A DNA stretch of 49,711 bases from Verrucomicrobiota bacterium (GTDB taxonomy: Bacteria > Verrucomicrobiota > Verrucomicrobiia > Limisphaerales > UBA8199), in the NCBI GenBank assembly GCA_003176045.1, contig PSRM01000015.1, forward strand, positions 1-49,711, in the 5' to 3' direction. Positions 41,569 through 49,711 of this stretch are shown here, piece by piece. The notes below the pieces were generated by a model. The model did not search any database. It was not told the DNA's origin and saw only the letters and a program-made list of their open reading frames with translations. How positions within the stretch are numbered: position 1 is the stretch's first letter; the number at the start of each line of letters is the position of its first letter. Made by a program: the position numbers and the translations under genes.

Positions 41569-41614
41569 AGGGGTTTCTAAAGGTGAAGTCGCTTCCTGCG
41601 CGGCTGGTTTTCAG

Positions 41615-41718
41615 CCAAAGCGCCAGAGGACTGGCGCACTCCAAAAGCTAGCGCCAGGCAGGCCGGGCTGGAAAGTCGCGAAGCGTCTTGGAGTGCGCCA
41701 GCCCTCTGGCGCTTTGGA
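41615..41718. repeat. 104-bp inverted repeat (AAAGCGCCAGAG / CTCTGGCGCTTT)
   Basis: The arms CCAAAGCGCCAGAGGACTGG and its partner end near 41718. The inner CGCACTCCAAAAGCT / AGCGTCTTGGAGTGCG pair shows kinship with 7535-7632. CAATCCG heptamers follow at about 41748-41785. It is in the gap between two convergent genes. Confidence 0.8.
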
Positions 41719-41782
41719 TTCGACCAGCGCTGCCTTAACCAGGTCTTTCAATCCGCAATCCGCAATCTGCCATCCACAATCC

Positions 41783-42334
41783 CTACTTCGCCCCTTGGTC
41801 CACCCACGCCCGCACCAGGCCGACCTGCTCGGCTGTTAAGGGCTTAGGTGGCGGCCCCATCGGAGCTCGTCCCGGAGGCTGATTGGTTCCATGGCTCGCG
41901 GTTGGTGGAGGCCCGCCTGGCGTTTGACCACCCTGTCCACCTTGACCGCCGGGACCACCCGGACCCCCGGGTCCTCCTGACCCTCGCCGCCGCCCCTGCC
42001 TCATCGGCGGCATGGCCAATTCTTCATCGATCCGGGCCACAGCAACGACAAGCTGGCTCTCCTCGCTTTTCCCGGGAACGATGACTTTCCCATCCTTGCT
42101 GCCCTTGAGCACCCCCTGGAGGCTATCCAGCCGCAGCCCCGCTTTTGGTCGTTCCTGGCCGTGACATCGGAAGCAAGATGCTTCGAATAACGGCCGCACA
42201 TCCTTGGCGTAAGTCACCCCTTCCTGTTTGGAAGCAGGTGGAAGCTTGGTGAGATCGGGCGTGGCAAGCAGTGGCAGAGCAGCCACGGCGGTGGCCAGGA
42301 TACAAACAGGAGCTTTCTTCATCATATTCATCAA
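41783..42334 (-). CDS. Exported c-type cytochrome-domain protein with collagen-like linker
   Basis: 183 residues. After a signal peptide ([20 protein letters not shown]) comes [20 protein letters not shown], a single haem c site with Cys54, Cys57 and His58. This is the PSCyt1-like module usual in planctomycetes and verrucomicrobia. [20 protein letters not shown] and MPP follow, as usual. A Gly-Pro-Gly stretch of about 45 residues ([17 protein letters not shown]) separates this from the C-terminal [17 protein letters not shown], which completes the module. Such proteins often carry further PSD domains; this one is short and stands alone. Confidence 0.85.
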   Translation of the reverse strand: MMNMMKKAPVCILATAVAALPLLATPDLTKLPPASKQEGVTYAKDVRPLFEASCFRCHGQERPKAGLRLDSLQGVLKGSKDGKVIVPGKSEESQLVVAVARIDEELAMPPMRQGRRRGSGGPGGPGGPGGQGGQGGQTPGGPPPTASHGTNQPPGRAPMGPPPKPLTAEQVGLVRAWVDQGAK

Positions 42335-42461
42335 TAATTCTGAACCTAGACTGTGCTCGCGGCGCCAAGGTTACAGCTCATTTAAAGATAGAAAACTCTG
42401 TTCTCTCTGTTTCCTCCTGTTAAAAATGTCGCGAATCGTTTTCAGTTCGCTACACTCCCTT

Positions 42462-44003
42462 ATGCAGGAACAAATCGTCATTCTGGATTTCGGCTCGCAA
42501 TACACCCAGGTCATCGCGCGCCGCATCCGCGAGTGCAACGTCTATTCGGTCATAGTCCCGTACGACATTACCGCCGAGCAACTCTCCGCGCTCGCGCCCA
42601 AAGGCCTCATCCTATCCGGCGGCCCAGCCAGCGTGTACGCGAGAAACGCCCCCTTGCCCGACAGGGCGATCTTTGATTTGGGCGTTCCTGTCCTCGGCAT
42701 TTGCTACGGCCTGCAAGTCATGGCTCAGTTCCTGGGCGGAAAAGTCGAGCCTGGCAGAAAACGTGAGTTTGGAAAGGCGAAGCTGCGCGTGGTGGACAGC
42801 TTCAGTCCACTGTTTGCAAATCTCCCCGAGATCCTCCAGGTTTGGAATTCACACGGGGACAAAATCACCAAAATGCCCCACGGCTTTAAATCGGTGGCCG
42901 CCACGGAGAACTCCGATTACGCAGCTATCGAAAATCTCGATCGAAAGCTGTTCGCGCTTCAGTTTCATCCCGAAGTCGCCCACACACCTCAAGGACGCGA
43001 GATTCTGGCGCGTTTCGTCCACAACATTTGCGGATGCCAAAAATCCTGGACCATGCGCAACTACGTGGACATCGCCGTTGAGGCCATCCGTCAACAAGTC
43101 GGCAAAGAACGGGTCATCCTCGGCCTGAGCGGAGGTGTGGACTCCAGCGTGGCCGCCGCGTTGCTGCACAAAGCGATTGGCCGCCAGCTTACCTGCATAT
43201 TCGTCAACAACGGTGTGCTCCGAGGGCGCGAGGAGTGCGTCGTCCGTGAGGTGTTCGGGCGCCACTTCAAAATGAAACTCCAATACGTGGACGCCTCCAA
43301 ACGTTTCCTTACCGCACTCCGCCGCGTCACCGATCCCGAACGCAAACGCAAGATTATCGGCCGCACGTTTATTGAGGTCTTTGAGACAGCCGCCAAGCGG
43401 GCTGGCAAAGCCAAATTTCTGGCGCAAGGCACGCTCTACCCGGATGTCATCGAGTCCGTTCCCATTGGCGGCAACCCGTCTGCGATGATCAAGAGCCATC
43501 ATAACGTCGGCGGGCTGCCGAAGAAAATGCGCTTCCAACTGGTCGAACCCCTGAAATGCTTGTTCAAAGACGAAGTGCGCGAGCTTGGTCTCGAACTGGG
43601 TCTTCCTCGTGAGATCGTTCTGCGCCAGCCTTTCCCTGGCCCCGGTCTTGCGGTTCGAATTCTTGGCGAAGTCACGCCCGACCGACTCCAGATCCTGCGG
43701 CACGCGGATACCATTGTGGTCGAGGAGATGAAGACTACTGGCTGGTATTACAAAATCTGGCAAAGCTTCGCCGTCCTGCTGCCCGTCCGCAGCGTTGGTG
43801 TCATGGGTGACGAACGGACCTACGATTACACCATCGCCTTGCGCGCCGTCGAATCTCAGGATGGCATGACCGCCGACTGGGTCAAACTGCCCCCCGAACT
43901 GCTCGAACGCCTCGCCAACCGAATCATCAACGAAGTCAAGGGCGTCAACCGCGTCTGCCTCGACATCACCAGCAAACCGCCGGGGACGATTGAATGGGAG
44001 TAG
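42462..44003 (+). CDS. guaA: GMP synthase (glutamine-hydrolysing)
   Basis: 513 residues from [20 protein letters not shown]. It converts XMP to GMP with glutamine and ATP, the last step of guanine nucleotide synthesis. The glutamine amidotransferase triad is Cys81 (GICYGLQ), His169 and Glu171 (FHPEVAH). The ATP-pyrophosphatase loop SGGVDSS is at 223-229, and the dimerisation domain ends [10 protein letters not shown]. The frame is open 78 codons upstream, but those run through the opposite-strand cytochrome gene start and show no similarity. The upstream sequence has no Shine-Dalgarno. Confidence 0.97.
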   Translation: MQEQIVILDFGSQYTQVIARRIRECNVYSVIVPYDITAEQLSALAPKGLILSGGPASVYARNAPLPDRAIFDLGVPVLGICYGLQVMAQFLGGKVEPGRKREFGKAKLRVVDSFSPLFANLPEILQVWNSHGDKITKMPHGFKSVAATENSDYAAIENLDRKLFALQFHPEVAHTPQGREILARFVHNICGCQKSWTMRNYVDIAVEAIRQQVGKERVILGLSGGVDSSVAAALLHKAIGRQLTCIFVNNGVLRGREECVVREVFGRHFKMKLQYVDASKRFLTALRRVTDPERKRKIIGRTFIEVFETAAKRAGKAKFLAQGTLYPDVIESVPIGGNPSAMIKSHHNVGGLPKKMRFQLVEPLKCLFKDEVRELGLELGLPREIVLRQPFPGPGLAVRILGEVTPDRLQILRHADTIVVEEMKTTGWYYKIWQSFAVLLPVRSVGVMGDERTYDYTIALRAVESQDGMTADWVKLPPELLERLANRIINEVKGVNRVCLDITSKPPGTIEWE

Positions 44004-44021
44004 CAAGCCACATCCTGCAGC

Positions 44022-44285
44022 CTATGCACGCGGAGGCTTCCGTATAAGGAAATCATACGCTTTGTAGTTCTCCTCCTGTTGCCGACGAAATTCCTCCTGC
44101 TCGGCAGGTGATTTCCAACACAATTTTACGCCAAGGTCTTTCCTTACTCGGTAATCCCAGTCCAGCGATTGAGCCCCCTCCGGACTGCCCCATCCCGAAG
44201 CAAGGGAGACCAACTCCGCGGCGTAGTTCTCTGCCTGCTGCTCTGGAACATCAAAGGTCGCGAGTATCAGCGCCTGAACTCTGGT
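44022..44285 (-). CDS. Small uncharacterised protein, start unclear
   Basis: The open frame runs from just after a stop at 44286-44288 to 44022. The only ATG is at 44213 (63 residues, ending EENYKAYDFLIRKPPRA). The sequence before it, ALILATFDVPEQQAENYAAE, looks protein-like and would need CTG at 44270 or another unusual start. No family is recognised. Composition (Trp, Tyr, Lys, Glu) is ordinary for a real protein and unlike the repeats. It could be the 3' end of a gene whose 5' part was lost. It converges on guaA. Confidence 0.4.
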   Translation of the reverse strand, partial: TRVQALILATFDVPEQQAENYAAELVSLASGWGSPEGAQSLDWDYRVRKDLGVKLCWKSPAEQEEFRRQQEENYKAYDFLIRKPPRA

Positions 44286-44372
44286 TCACCATAAGAGGCA
44301 TGCTTAAGAGACGCAATTCTTCGTTTTGGCGCGGCTTGACGGACTGCTTACCGCCTGCCACGTTGCCTGTGC

Positions 44373-47300
44373 TTGGCGCAGGATTTGGCAGTCACAGCGG
44401 CAAGCGAATTGTTTGCTCGAGTGTCGGAAACTCCCGCTGTGCCATCCCTGGCGCGGCGTCTGGAGGCGGGGGGAGTGTTGCCCTTGCTGGAGATCAGTTC
44501 AGCCGCGCAGCCGTTTTTCGCAGCGCTCGTTCAGTACCTTTTCCCGTATCGGCCTGTTGTCGTGGTTACCGAGGGTCTGAAAACGCAAGAGAGTTTCCAG
44601 CAGGACATCACCACGTGGGTGGAAATTCGAAGTTCGAAATCCGAAATCCGAAGTTCGAAGTCCGAAGCCCGAACGGAGCCTCTCTTCTACCCCGCCTGGG
44701 AGGTTCTTCCGCATGAAGACAAACTTCCGCACGCAGATGTGACCAGCGATCGGCTCGAAACACTCATCGCCCTGGCGAAATACAATTCTTCCCCTCGACC
44801 CCTTGTCGCGCGGAAGTCAGACGGAAGCGGATCGACCCTCGACCCTTTGTCGCGCCGGAGTCAGACGGAGGCGAATCGACCCTCCTCTCGCGCTCTCCTC
44901 GTTGTCACTAGCGTCGTCGCGCTCCTCCAGCGCACGTTCCTGCGCGAAACTCTGGAACAACGAACGCGCACTCTGGCCCGTGGAGATCGCATTGACCCCC
45001 TCGATTTGGTCGAATGGATCGAGGCCCAGGGCTACGAGCCTGAAGCGCAGGTCACCCAGCGCGGCGAACTCTCGCTGCGCGGTGGCATCCTGGACATTTT
45101 CCCGACCACGAGCCCATGGCCAGTGCGCCTTGAATTCTTCGGGGATGAGCTCGAATCTCTGCGTGAATTCGATCCGATCACCCAAATCTCGAGGGCTGAA
45201 ATTACTTCCGTTACGATGCCGCCGGCAGGCGAACTTGGCTTTCTTCGCTCCGGGGTTCAGGGTTCAGGGCTGAGGGTTCAGGGTACGGAGGCCAGCGGCG
45301 CGGCTGCTCAGTCCAGAGTCCAGGGTAATCTCGGCTCACTGCTGGACTATCTTTCTCCTGATACAATCTTCCTGCTCTGCGATCCGGAGCAACTCGAAGC
45401 GCGGGCCGATGAATACGCGCAACAAGTTCCCGAAGGTGCCCCATTCTTTATCGCCTGGCACGAACTTCAGGATGAAGCCCGCCAGCGAGGCATGACGTTG
45501 CTCCAGGTATCTGAGACAGAGCGGCAGATCTTCGACCAGACCTCGACAGGCTCGTCCTCCCAGCCTGAATCGTCCGACTACGCCGGCTCAATTGGCAATG
45601 AGTCCGACCCAAATCCGAAACCCGAAATCCGCAATCCGCAATTCTCCAGCCTGGACGCTTTCCGTCCCTTGCCCGAACGCCCACCCGAGCCGCCTGTCGC
45701 CGAGGCGCAACGCAGAGAGTTTTTCTCCCAACTTCATCGCTGGCTGCGCCAGGAGTATGCCGTTCATATCTTCTGCAACAACGAAGGCGAACGCCAGCGC
45801 TTCCGCGAAATCTGGCAGGAACTGGGTTTAGAAAGTCCAAAGTCCTCCGGACAGAGCCGCGACCGTGAGGGAGCGTCAAGTGCGGCTCCGCTCGGCGCCA
45901 CACCAGCGATGATCACGGGAGCCCAACGCAAGCACGCGGATTGGCCGCTTGCTCACGCGCGCGGCTCTGATCGGAATGGACTTTGGACTCACCTGGGTAG
46001 CCTCGCGCGCGGTTTTCTATATGAGGATGCGAAGTTGGTAGTCGTAACTGACGCTGAAATCTTCGGCCGCTACAAAGTCCAGCGCCCGCGCCGGCTCAAA
46101 TCGCACCACGCTCAAACGGCCCGTTCCGCGTTGGATATAGATTTCACGGAATTAGAGGAGAGCGATTATGTTGTCCATCTCCAGCACGGCATCGGAAAGT
46201 ACCTGGGGCTGCAAGTTATGCCTGTTGGCGTCGGTACAAAAGGCTCCCCGACGCTCGGCACTCGACCCTCGAGCCTCGACGCTCAACCCCCTCTCGAATG
46301 TCTGGTGATCGAATATGCCGCAAGCGGCCCGCAGCAACCCCCGCCAAAACTCTACGTCCCCATCACCGAAGCGCACCTGGTTAGCAAATACGTTGGCGCC
46401 GGCAAAGCTCGACCCCAGCTCAACGCGCTGGGCGGAATGCGCTGGAGCAAGACCAAGGAGCATGCTGAACAAGCCGTGCGCGATGTCGCTGGCGAACTGC
46501 TTTCCATCCAGGCCGCCCGGGAGTCGCAGTCTGGCCACGCTTTCGCGCCCGATAACTCGTGGCAGCGTGAATTCGAGAGCGCCTTTATCTATGAGGAAAC
46601 ACCGGACCAACTCCAGGCCATTATTGCCACGAAAGGCGATATGGAACGGCCCAAGCCGATGGACCGGCTTATTTGTGGGGACGTTGGATTCGGCAAAACG
46701 GAGGTCGGCATTCGCGCCGCGTTCAAGGCTGTGATGGACGGAACGCAGGTGGCGGTGCTCGTGCCAACGACTGTGTTGGCCCAGCAGCACTTCAACACTT
46801 TTCGTGAGCGCATGGCTGATTACCCGATCCGCATCGAGTTGCTCTCCCGCTTCCGTACCCGTGGCGAGCAACAGCGTGTCGTGCGGGACCTTGTCTCAGG
46901 CAGCGTGGATATCATCATCGGCACGCATCGCCTTCTGCAGGCCGACATCGGTTTCAAAGACCTCGGCCTTGTGGTGATTGACGAGGAGCAGCGCTTCGGA
47001 GTGATGCACAAAGAAAAATTCAAACGCTTGCGGCAGTTGGTGGACGTCCTAACCCTCAGCGCCACACCTATTCCGCGGACGCTCTACCTCGCCCTGACCG
47101 GCGCGCGCGACATGAGCACCATCCAAACTCCACCGCATGATCGATTGCCAGTCCAGACCATCGTGACGCCCTATGATGAGCGTGTGATTCGTGATGCCAT
47201 CCAGCGCGAGTTGAACCGCGGCGGCCAGGTATTCTTCCTCCACAACCGCGTGATGACCATCGAAACTATGGCCACCAAGCTTCGCGACCTTCTGCCTCGG

Positions 47301-48332
47301 GCGAGAATTGTTGTGGGTCATGGCCAGATGCACAGCGACACTCTGGAAGAGGTCATGACTCAGTTCGTGAATGGCGAAGCCGATGTGCTGCTTTCGACCA
47401 CCATCATCGAGAGTGGTTTAGACATCCCTAACGCGAACACCATCATCATTGACCGCGCCGACCGTTTTGGCCTGAGTGATTTATATCAGTTGCGGGGGCG
47501 GGTGGGCCGTTACAAACACCAGGCATATGCATACCTGCTTCTGCCCCGGCAGGGCGGTTTGGTCAGCGATGTCCGCAAACGCCTGGCTGCCATCCGGCAA
47601 TACTCGCATTTGGGCAGCGGATTCAAAATTGCCATGCGCGACCTCGAGATTCGCGGTGCAGGCAATCTGCTCGGTGCCGAGCAGAGCGGCCACATTACCG
47701 CCGTTGGCTTCGAGCTTTACTGCCAACTCCTCAAACAAAGCGTCGCCGCGCTCAAAGGCGAAAAAGTCAAACCCCGCATCGAAGTCCAGGTCCGGCTGGA
47801 CTTTCTCTCGCTCACTCCGGCTGAGGAAAGCCCTAAGGCAGAGGACAGAGGACAGAGAACAGAGAACAGAGTACAGAGGTCAGGGCTCAGAGGTCAGGGG
47901 TCGGTTGGCGCGGGTTCCGTGGGGGATTCACGTTTCACGTTTCACGTTTCACCGTCACAACATGCACCACGCACCACGCAACACGCTTCCGCCTCCATTC
48001 CCTTCTCCTATGTCTCCGAGCCTCGCCAGCGCATCGAAATCTACCGCAAACTGGCCCAGGCGACCGATAAAACGGCCCTCGGCCAGTTAGAAAAAGAATT
48101 GCGCGACCGATTTGGGCCCGTACCTCCCGCCATCGCGCTTCTCATGCAGGTCGCCGAAGTCAAAATCCTCGCCAGCGAACATGGCATCTCAATCATCGAG
48201 GTTAAAGAAGATCGCCTCATGCTCACTCGTAACAATGATTTCATCATGATCGGCTCCAAATTCCCTCGCCTCACCAAACAACAGCCAGCCGCCCGTCTCA
48301 GAGAAATCAAAAAATTTCTTCTAAGTCTTTAA
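44373..48332 (+). CDS. mfd: Transcription-repair coupling factor Mfd
   Basis: 1319 residues from a TTG start; no in-frame ATG is near, and a stop lies 36 bases upstream. Mfd removes RNA polymerase stalled at DNA damage and recruits UvrA. The UvrB-like N-terminal region holds EPLFYPAWEVLPHEDKLPHA and LSLRGGILDIFPTTSPWPV. The RNA-polymerase-interacting part shows DYVVHLQHGIGKYLGLQV. The motor shows DRLICGDVGFGKTEVGIRAA, VVIDEEQRFGV, LSATPIPRTLYLA and QLRGRVGRYKHQAYA, with a C-terminal TRCF domain. Members are usually about 1150 residues. The excess of about 170 comes from at least seven in-frame repeat tracts, at residues near 85-104, 141-173, 291-316, 411-425, 488-540, 628-640 and 1155-1208. 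Confidence 0.93.
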   Translation: MAQDLAVTAASELFARVSETPAVPSLARRLEAGGVLPLLEISSAAQPFFAALVQYLFPYRPVVVVTEGLKTQESFQQDITTWVEIRSSKSEIRSSKSEARTEPLFYPAWEVLPHEDKLPHADVTSDRLETLIALAKYNSSPRPLVARKSDGSGSTLDPLSRRSQTEANRPSSRALLVVTSVVALLQRTFLRETLEQRTRTLARGDRIDPLDLVEWIEAQGYEPEAQVTQRGELSLRGGILDIFPTTSPWPVRLEFFGDELESLREFDPITQISRAEITSVTMPPAGELGFLRSGVQGSGLRVQGTEASGAAAQSRVQGNLGSLLDYLSPDTIFLLCDPEQLEARADEYAQQVPEGAPFFIAWHELQDEARQRGMTLLQVSETERQIFDQTSTGSSSQPESSDYAGSIGNESDPNPKPEIRNPQFSSLDAFRPLPERPPEPPVAEAQRREFFSQLHRWLRQEYAVHIFCNNEGERQRFREIWQELGLESPKSSGQSRDREGASSAAPLGATPAMITGAQRKHADWPLAHARGSDRNGLWTHLGSLARGFLYEDAKLVVVTDAEIFGRYKVQRPRRLKSHHAQTARSALDIDFTELEESDYVVHLQHGIGKYLGLQVMPVGVGTKGSPTLGTRPSSLDAQPPLECLVIEYAASGPQQPPPKLYVPITEAHLVSKYVGAGKARPQLNALGGMRWSKTKEHAEQAVRDVAGELLSIQAARESQSGHAFAPDNSWQREFESAFIYEETPDQLQAIIATKGDMERPKPMDRLICGDVGFGKTEVGIRAAFKAVMDGTQVAVLVPTTVLAQQHFNTFRERMADYPIRIELLSRFRTRGEQQRVVRDLVSGSVDIIIGTHRLLQADIGFKDLGLVVIDEEQRFGVMHKEKFKRLRQLVDVLTLSATPIPRTLYLALTGARDMSTIQTPPHDRLPVQTIVTPYDERVIRDAIQRELNRGGQVFFLHNRVMTIETMATKLRDLLPRARIVVGHGQMHSDTLEEVMTQFVNGEADVLLSTTIIESGLDIPNANTIIIDRADRFGLSDLYQLRGRVGRYKHQAYAYLLLPRQGGLVSDVRKRLAAIRQYSHLGSGFKIAMRDLEIRGAGNLLGAEQSGHITAVGFELYCQLLKQSVAALKGEKVKPRIEVQVRLDFLSLTPAEESPKAEDRGQRTENRVQRSGLRGQGSVGAGSVGDSRFTFHVSPSQHAPRTTQHASASIPFSYVSEPRQRIEIYRKLAQATDKTALGQLEKELRDRFGPVPPAIALLMQVAEVKILASEHGISIIEVKEDRLMLTRNNDFIMIGSKFPRLTKQQPAARLREIKKFLLSL
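44623..44890. repeat. Repeat tracts 1 and 2 inside mfd
   Basis: TTCGAAR/ATCCGAA heptamers at 44623-44679 encode EIRSSKSEIRSSKSEAR. At 44796-44885 a 44/45-bp unit with CGACCCYTTGTCGCGC and AGTCAGACGGA is present twice in tandem. Both keep the mfd frame open. Confidence 0.85.
45243..45283. repeat. GTTCAGG heptamers inside mfd
   Basis: GGGTTCAGGGTTCAGGGCTG and continuing units encode GVQGSGLRVQG. The opposite strand of this heptamer contains stops; this strand does not. Confidence 0.8.
45851..45874. repeat. Dispersed 24-bp repeat, mfd copy
   Basis: ACAGAGCCGCGACCGTGAGG plus GAGC is the exact reverse complement of 13089-13112 and 26565-26588. It encodes QSRDREGA here. Confidence 0.8.
47836..47990. 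repeat. Repeat tract near the Mfd C-terminus
   Basis: ACAGAGG/ACAGAGA heptamers, then GGTCAGGG units, then four TTTCACG heptamers, then CACCACGCA units follow in order. The frame reads AEDRGQRTENRVQ... and SRFTFHVSP. The mfd sequence resumes with IPFSYVSEPRQRIEIYRKLA. Confidence 0.85.
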
Positions 48333-48373
48333 CCCCGAAAAGGATTTCTCCCCATCTCAAAAGAAAGACTGAC

Positions 48374-49531
48374 ATGAACACGACTTCATGGCTCCGTGGC
48401 GGCGTAGCGCGCGCGGCGGGAATCTTCCTGTTGATGGCGCCCGGTCTTGCAAGCGCGCAAGCCACAAATCAACCGCCACACGCACGGCCTGCGCGTGCGC
48501 CGGCGCCCGTGCGCGATCCGCACACGGCTGGGTACGTTGCCGCCAGGGAATTGCCGGACGGCGAAAATGCGCCGTTGGACGCCGAGGGCAATTTCGTACT
48601 CGGCCCTACGCATCCTGGCGCGCCGGAAGCGATGGTGAACACCAATGTGCCGCAGGGCGCAGTTATTGAGTTCACCATGAGCTCCGCGGACAGCAAGTTT
48701 TATCCTGGAATCGCCCGGCAACCGGACACCTTTGGCGCGCCGGACGCCAAAGACCCGGCCAAACTGGAGGTGACGACGAGCCATCCGGCGCCGTACATGC
48801 GCAAGGTGGCCGTGTATGTGCCGCGGCAATACACGGCCGGCAGCGTCGCGCCATTCATTGTGGGCGCGGACGGTCCGGACCGTTTGCTGTTCACCGTGCT
48901 GGACAATCTTATTGCCGCTCGCAAGGTGCCGCCGATGGTGGCCATTTCCATCGGCAACGGCAGCGGCGACGCGCAGGGCAGCGAACGCGGCCTGGAATAC
49001 GACACGATGTCCGGACGCTACGCGGAATTCGTCGAGCAGGAGGTGTTGCCCTTGGTGGAAAGCAAGTGCCACGTGAGGTTGACGAAAGAGCCGGAAGGCC
49101 GCGCGACGATGGGTGGCAGTTCCGGCGGTTCGTGCGCGCTGAGCATGGCGTGGTATCACCCGGACCTTTATCACCGCGTGCTCACCTATTCGGGCACGTA
49201 TGTGAACCAGCAATGGCCGCACAACGATGAAACCCCGCACGGCGCGTGGGAATATCACGAACATCTCATACCCCGCAGTCCCGCCAAGCCCATCCGCATC
49301 TGGCTCGAAGTCGGCGACCGCGACCTCTACAACCCAACCGTGATGCGCGACAACATGCACGACTGGGTGCTGGCCAACGAGCGCATGGCCCGGGCGCTGG
49401 CGGACAAAGGCTATCACTACCAATTCGTTTTTGCGCGCAACGCCGGTCACGTGGACCGCAGCGTTAGACAGCAAACCCTGCCCGAAGCGCTCGAATGGCT
49501 CTGGCAAGGCTATCAACCGCCGGGCAAATGA
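48374..49531 (+). CDS. Secreted alpha/beta-hydrolase of the Fes/esterase D type
   Basis: 385 residues. Signal peptide with core IFLLMAPGLASAQA, then a Pro/Ala-rich linker (PPHARPARAPAPVRDPHTAG). A short N-terminal beta domain with VIEFTMSSADSKFYPGIAR precedes the enterochelin-esterase-like hydrolase: RKVAVYVPRQY, the nucleophile Ser250 in MGGSSGGSCAL, Asp315 or Asp317 in EVGDRDLYN, and His359 in NAGHVDR. It should hydrolyse an ester in the periplasm or outside the cell, such as feruloyl or acetyl-carbohydrate esters or siderophore esters. Sequence alone does not choose among these. It follows mfd on the same strand after 41 bases. Confidence 0.87.
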   Translation: MNTTSWLRGGVARAAGIFLLMAPGLASAQATNQPPHARPARAPAPVRDPHTAGYVAARELPDGENAPLDAEGNFVLGPTHPGAPEAMVNTNVPQGAVIEFTMSSADSKFYPGIARQPDTFGAPDAKDPAKLEVTTSHPAPYMRKVAVYVPRQYTAGSVAPFIVGADGPDRLLFTVLDNLIAARKVPPMVAISIGNGSGDAQGSERGLEYDTMSGRYAEFVEQEVLPLVESKCHVRLTKEPEGRATMGGSSGGSCALSMAWYHPDLYHRVLTYSGTYVNQQWPHNDETPHGAWEYHEHLIPRSPAKPIRIWLEVGDRDLYNPTVMRDNMHDWVLANERMARALADKGYHYQFVFARNAGHVDRSVRQQTLPEALEWLWQGYQPPGK

Positions 49532-49557
49532 CAGGGCCAGCGACAAAGTCTACCACT

Positions 49558-49585
49558 GTAGGGCAGGCTGGAAAGCCTGCCCTAC
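49558..49585. terminator. Perfect 12-bp hairpin after the esterase gene
   Basis: GTAGGGCAGGCT-GGAA-AGCCTGCCCTAC, 26 bases after the stop. It lacks a T-tract, so it is as likely to be a dispersed repeat (the same core is at 31-52) as a terminator. The rest of the window, to 49711, shows no gene; GCGCCGAA-TTCCA-TTTCGGCGC is another palindrome near 49661-49683. Confidence 0.5.
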
Positions 49586-49711
49586 GGACTTCCTGACTAG
49601 CCTGGGGGCAAATGATGCGCATTGCGCATTTGGTAACGCCTCAGTGACGGCCGCTGCGGAGCGCCGAATTCCATTTCGGCGCGAACCTGTCATGGGTTCC
49701 CGACGCGCCGA

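Noticed and set aside
42849-44006. 385-codon open frame opposite guaA
   Set aside because: guaA is unmistakable on the plus strand; the antisense translation has no recognisable motif and follows the codon periodicity of guaA.
48386-49546. 386-codon open frame on the minus strand opposite the esterase gene
   Set aside because: It is rich in His, Arg and Val with no domain, and the plus strand holds a complete signal peptide and Ser/Asp/His hydrolase. High GC content leaves the antisense frame open by chance.

Overview
The window looks like a chromosomal segment of a GC-rich, Gram-negative member of the Verrucomicrobiota, most likely the soil Pedosphaera/Limisphaerales side of the phylum. This is inferred from two things. 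The first is the gene content: RND efflux, outer-membrane and lipoprotein genes, twin PilT-like ATPases, Tat-exported Gfo/Idh/MocA and TIM-barrel proteins, and a planctomycete/verrucomicrobial-type c-type cytochrome domain. The second is the density of short palindromic and 7-9 bp tandem repeats. No rRNA or marker gene settles the taxonomy. No tRNA, rRNA, CRISPR array, phage or transposase gene was seen.

Layout. (1) 214-12220: a sigma-54 activator faces a same-strand run of SDR dehydrogenase, RND adaptor, RND pump, outer-membrane factor, VOC protein, a DoxX-like stub and an ABC-2 permease. A near-consensus -24/-12 promoter lies in the divergent gap, and a classic intrinsic terminator closes the run. 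(2) 12412-17002: a MidA-type methyltransferase, then two PilT-like retraction ATPases and a degenerate receiver-like protein. (3) 16923-22786, minus strand: a glycan cluster of a GT2-nucleotidyltransferase fusion, a phosphopantetheinyl transferase, a WecB/TagA/CpsF transferase and a GT4 transferase, with overlapping junctions. (4) 22994-27201, minus: CDF metal transporter, slipin plus NfeD protease, and a DUF192 lipoprotein. (5) 27376-32724, minus: a MoaD/ThiS-like ubiquitin fold translationally coupled to an Asp-box (BNR) protein with a Lys-rich tail, then an AddB-like nuclease. (6) 32802-34760: two related nucleotidyltransferases bracketed by two copies of one inverted-repeat element. (7) 34773-38539: Gfo/Idh/MocA oxidoreductase, xylose-isomerase-like TIM barrel and a class II Fic protein with its own promoter and paired operators. 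(8) 38542-49531: RecF, GH15 glucoamylase-like enzyme, cytochrome-c-domain protein, GMP synthase, a small unknown ORF, Mfd and a secreted esterase.

The most unusual feature is the repeat biology. At least eight families of short repeats fill the gaps and also run in frame through coding genes: mfd, addB, the methyltransferase, wecB-like, the GT2-nucleotidyltransferase and the PPTase. Seven-bp tandem repeats give the same cyclic heptapeptide in all three frames, so they can be inserted anywhere without a frame-specific stop. One 189-bp palindromic element sits in a gene as exactly 63 codons. Most start codons lack a Shine-Dalgarno sequence, and several genes instead begin just after AT-rich 9-bp TTAA repeats.
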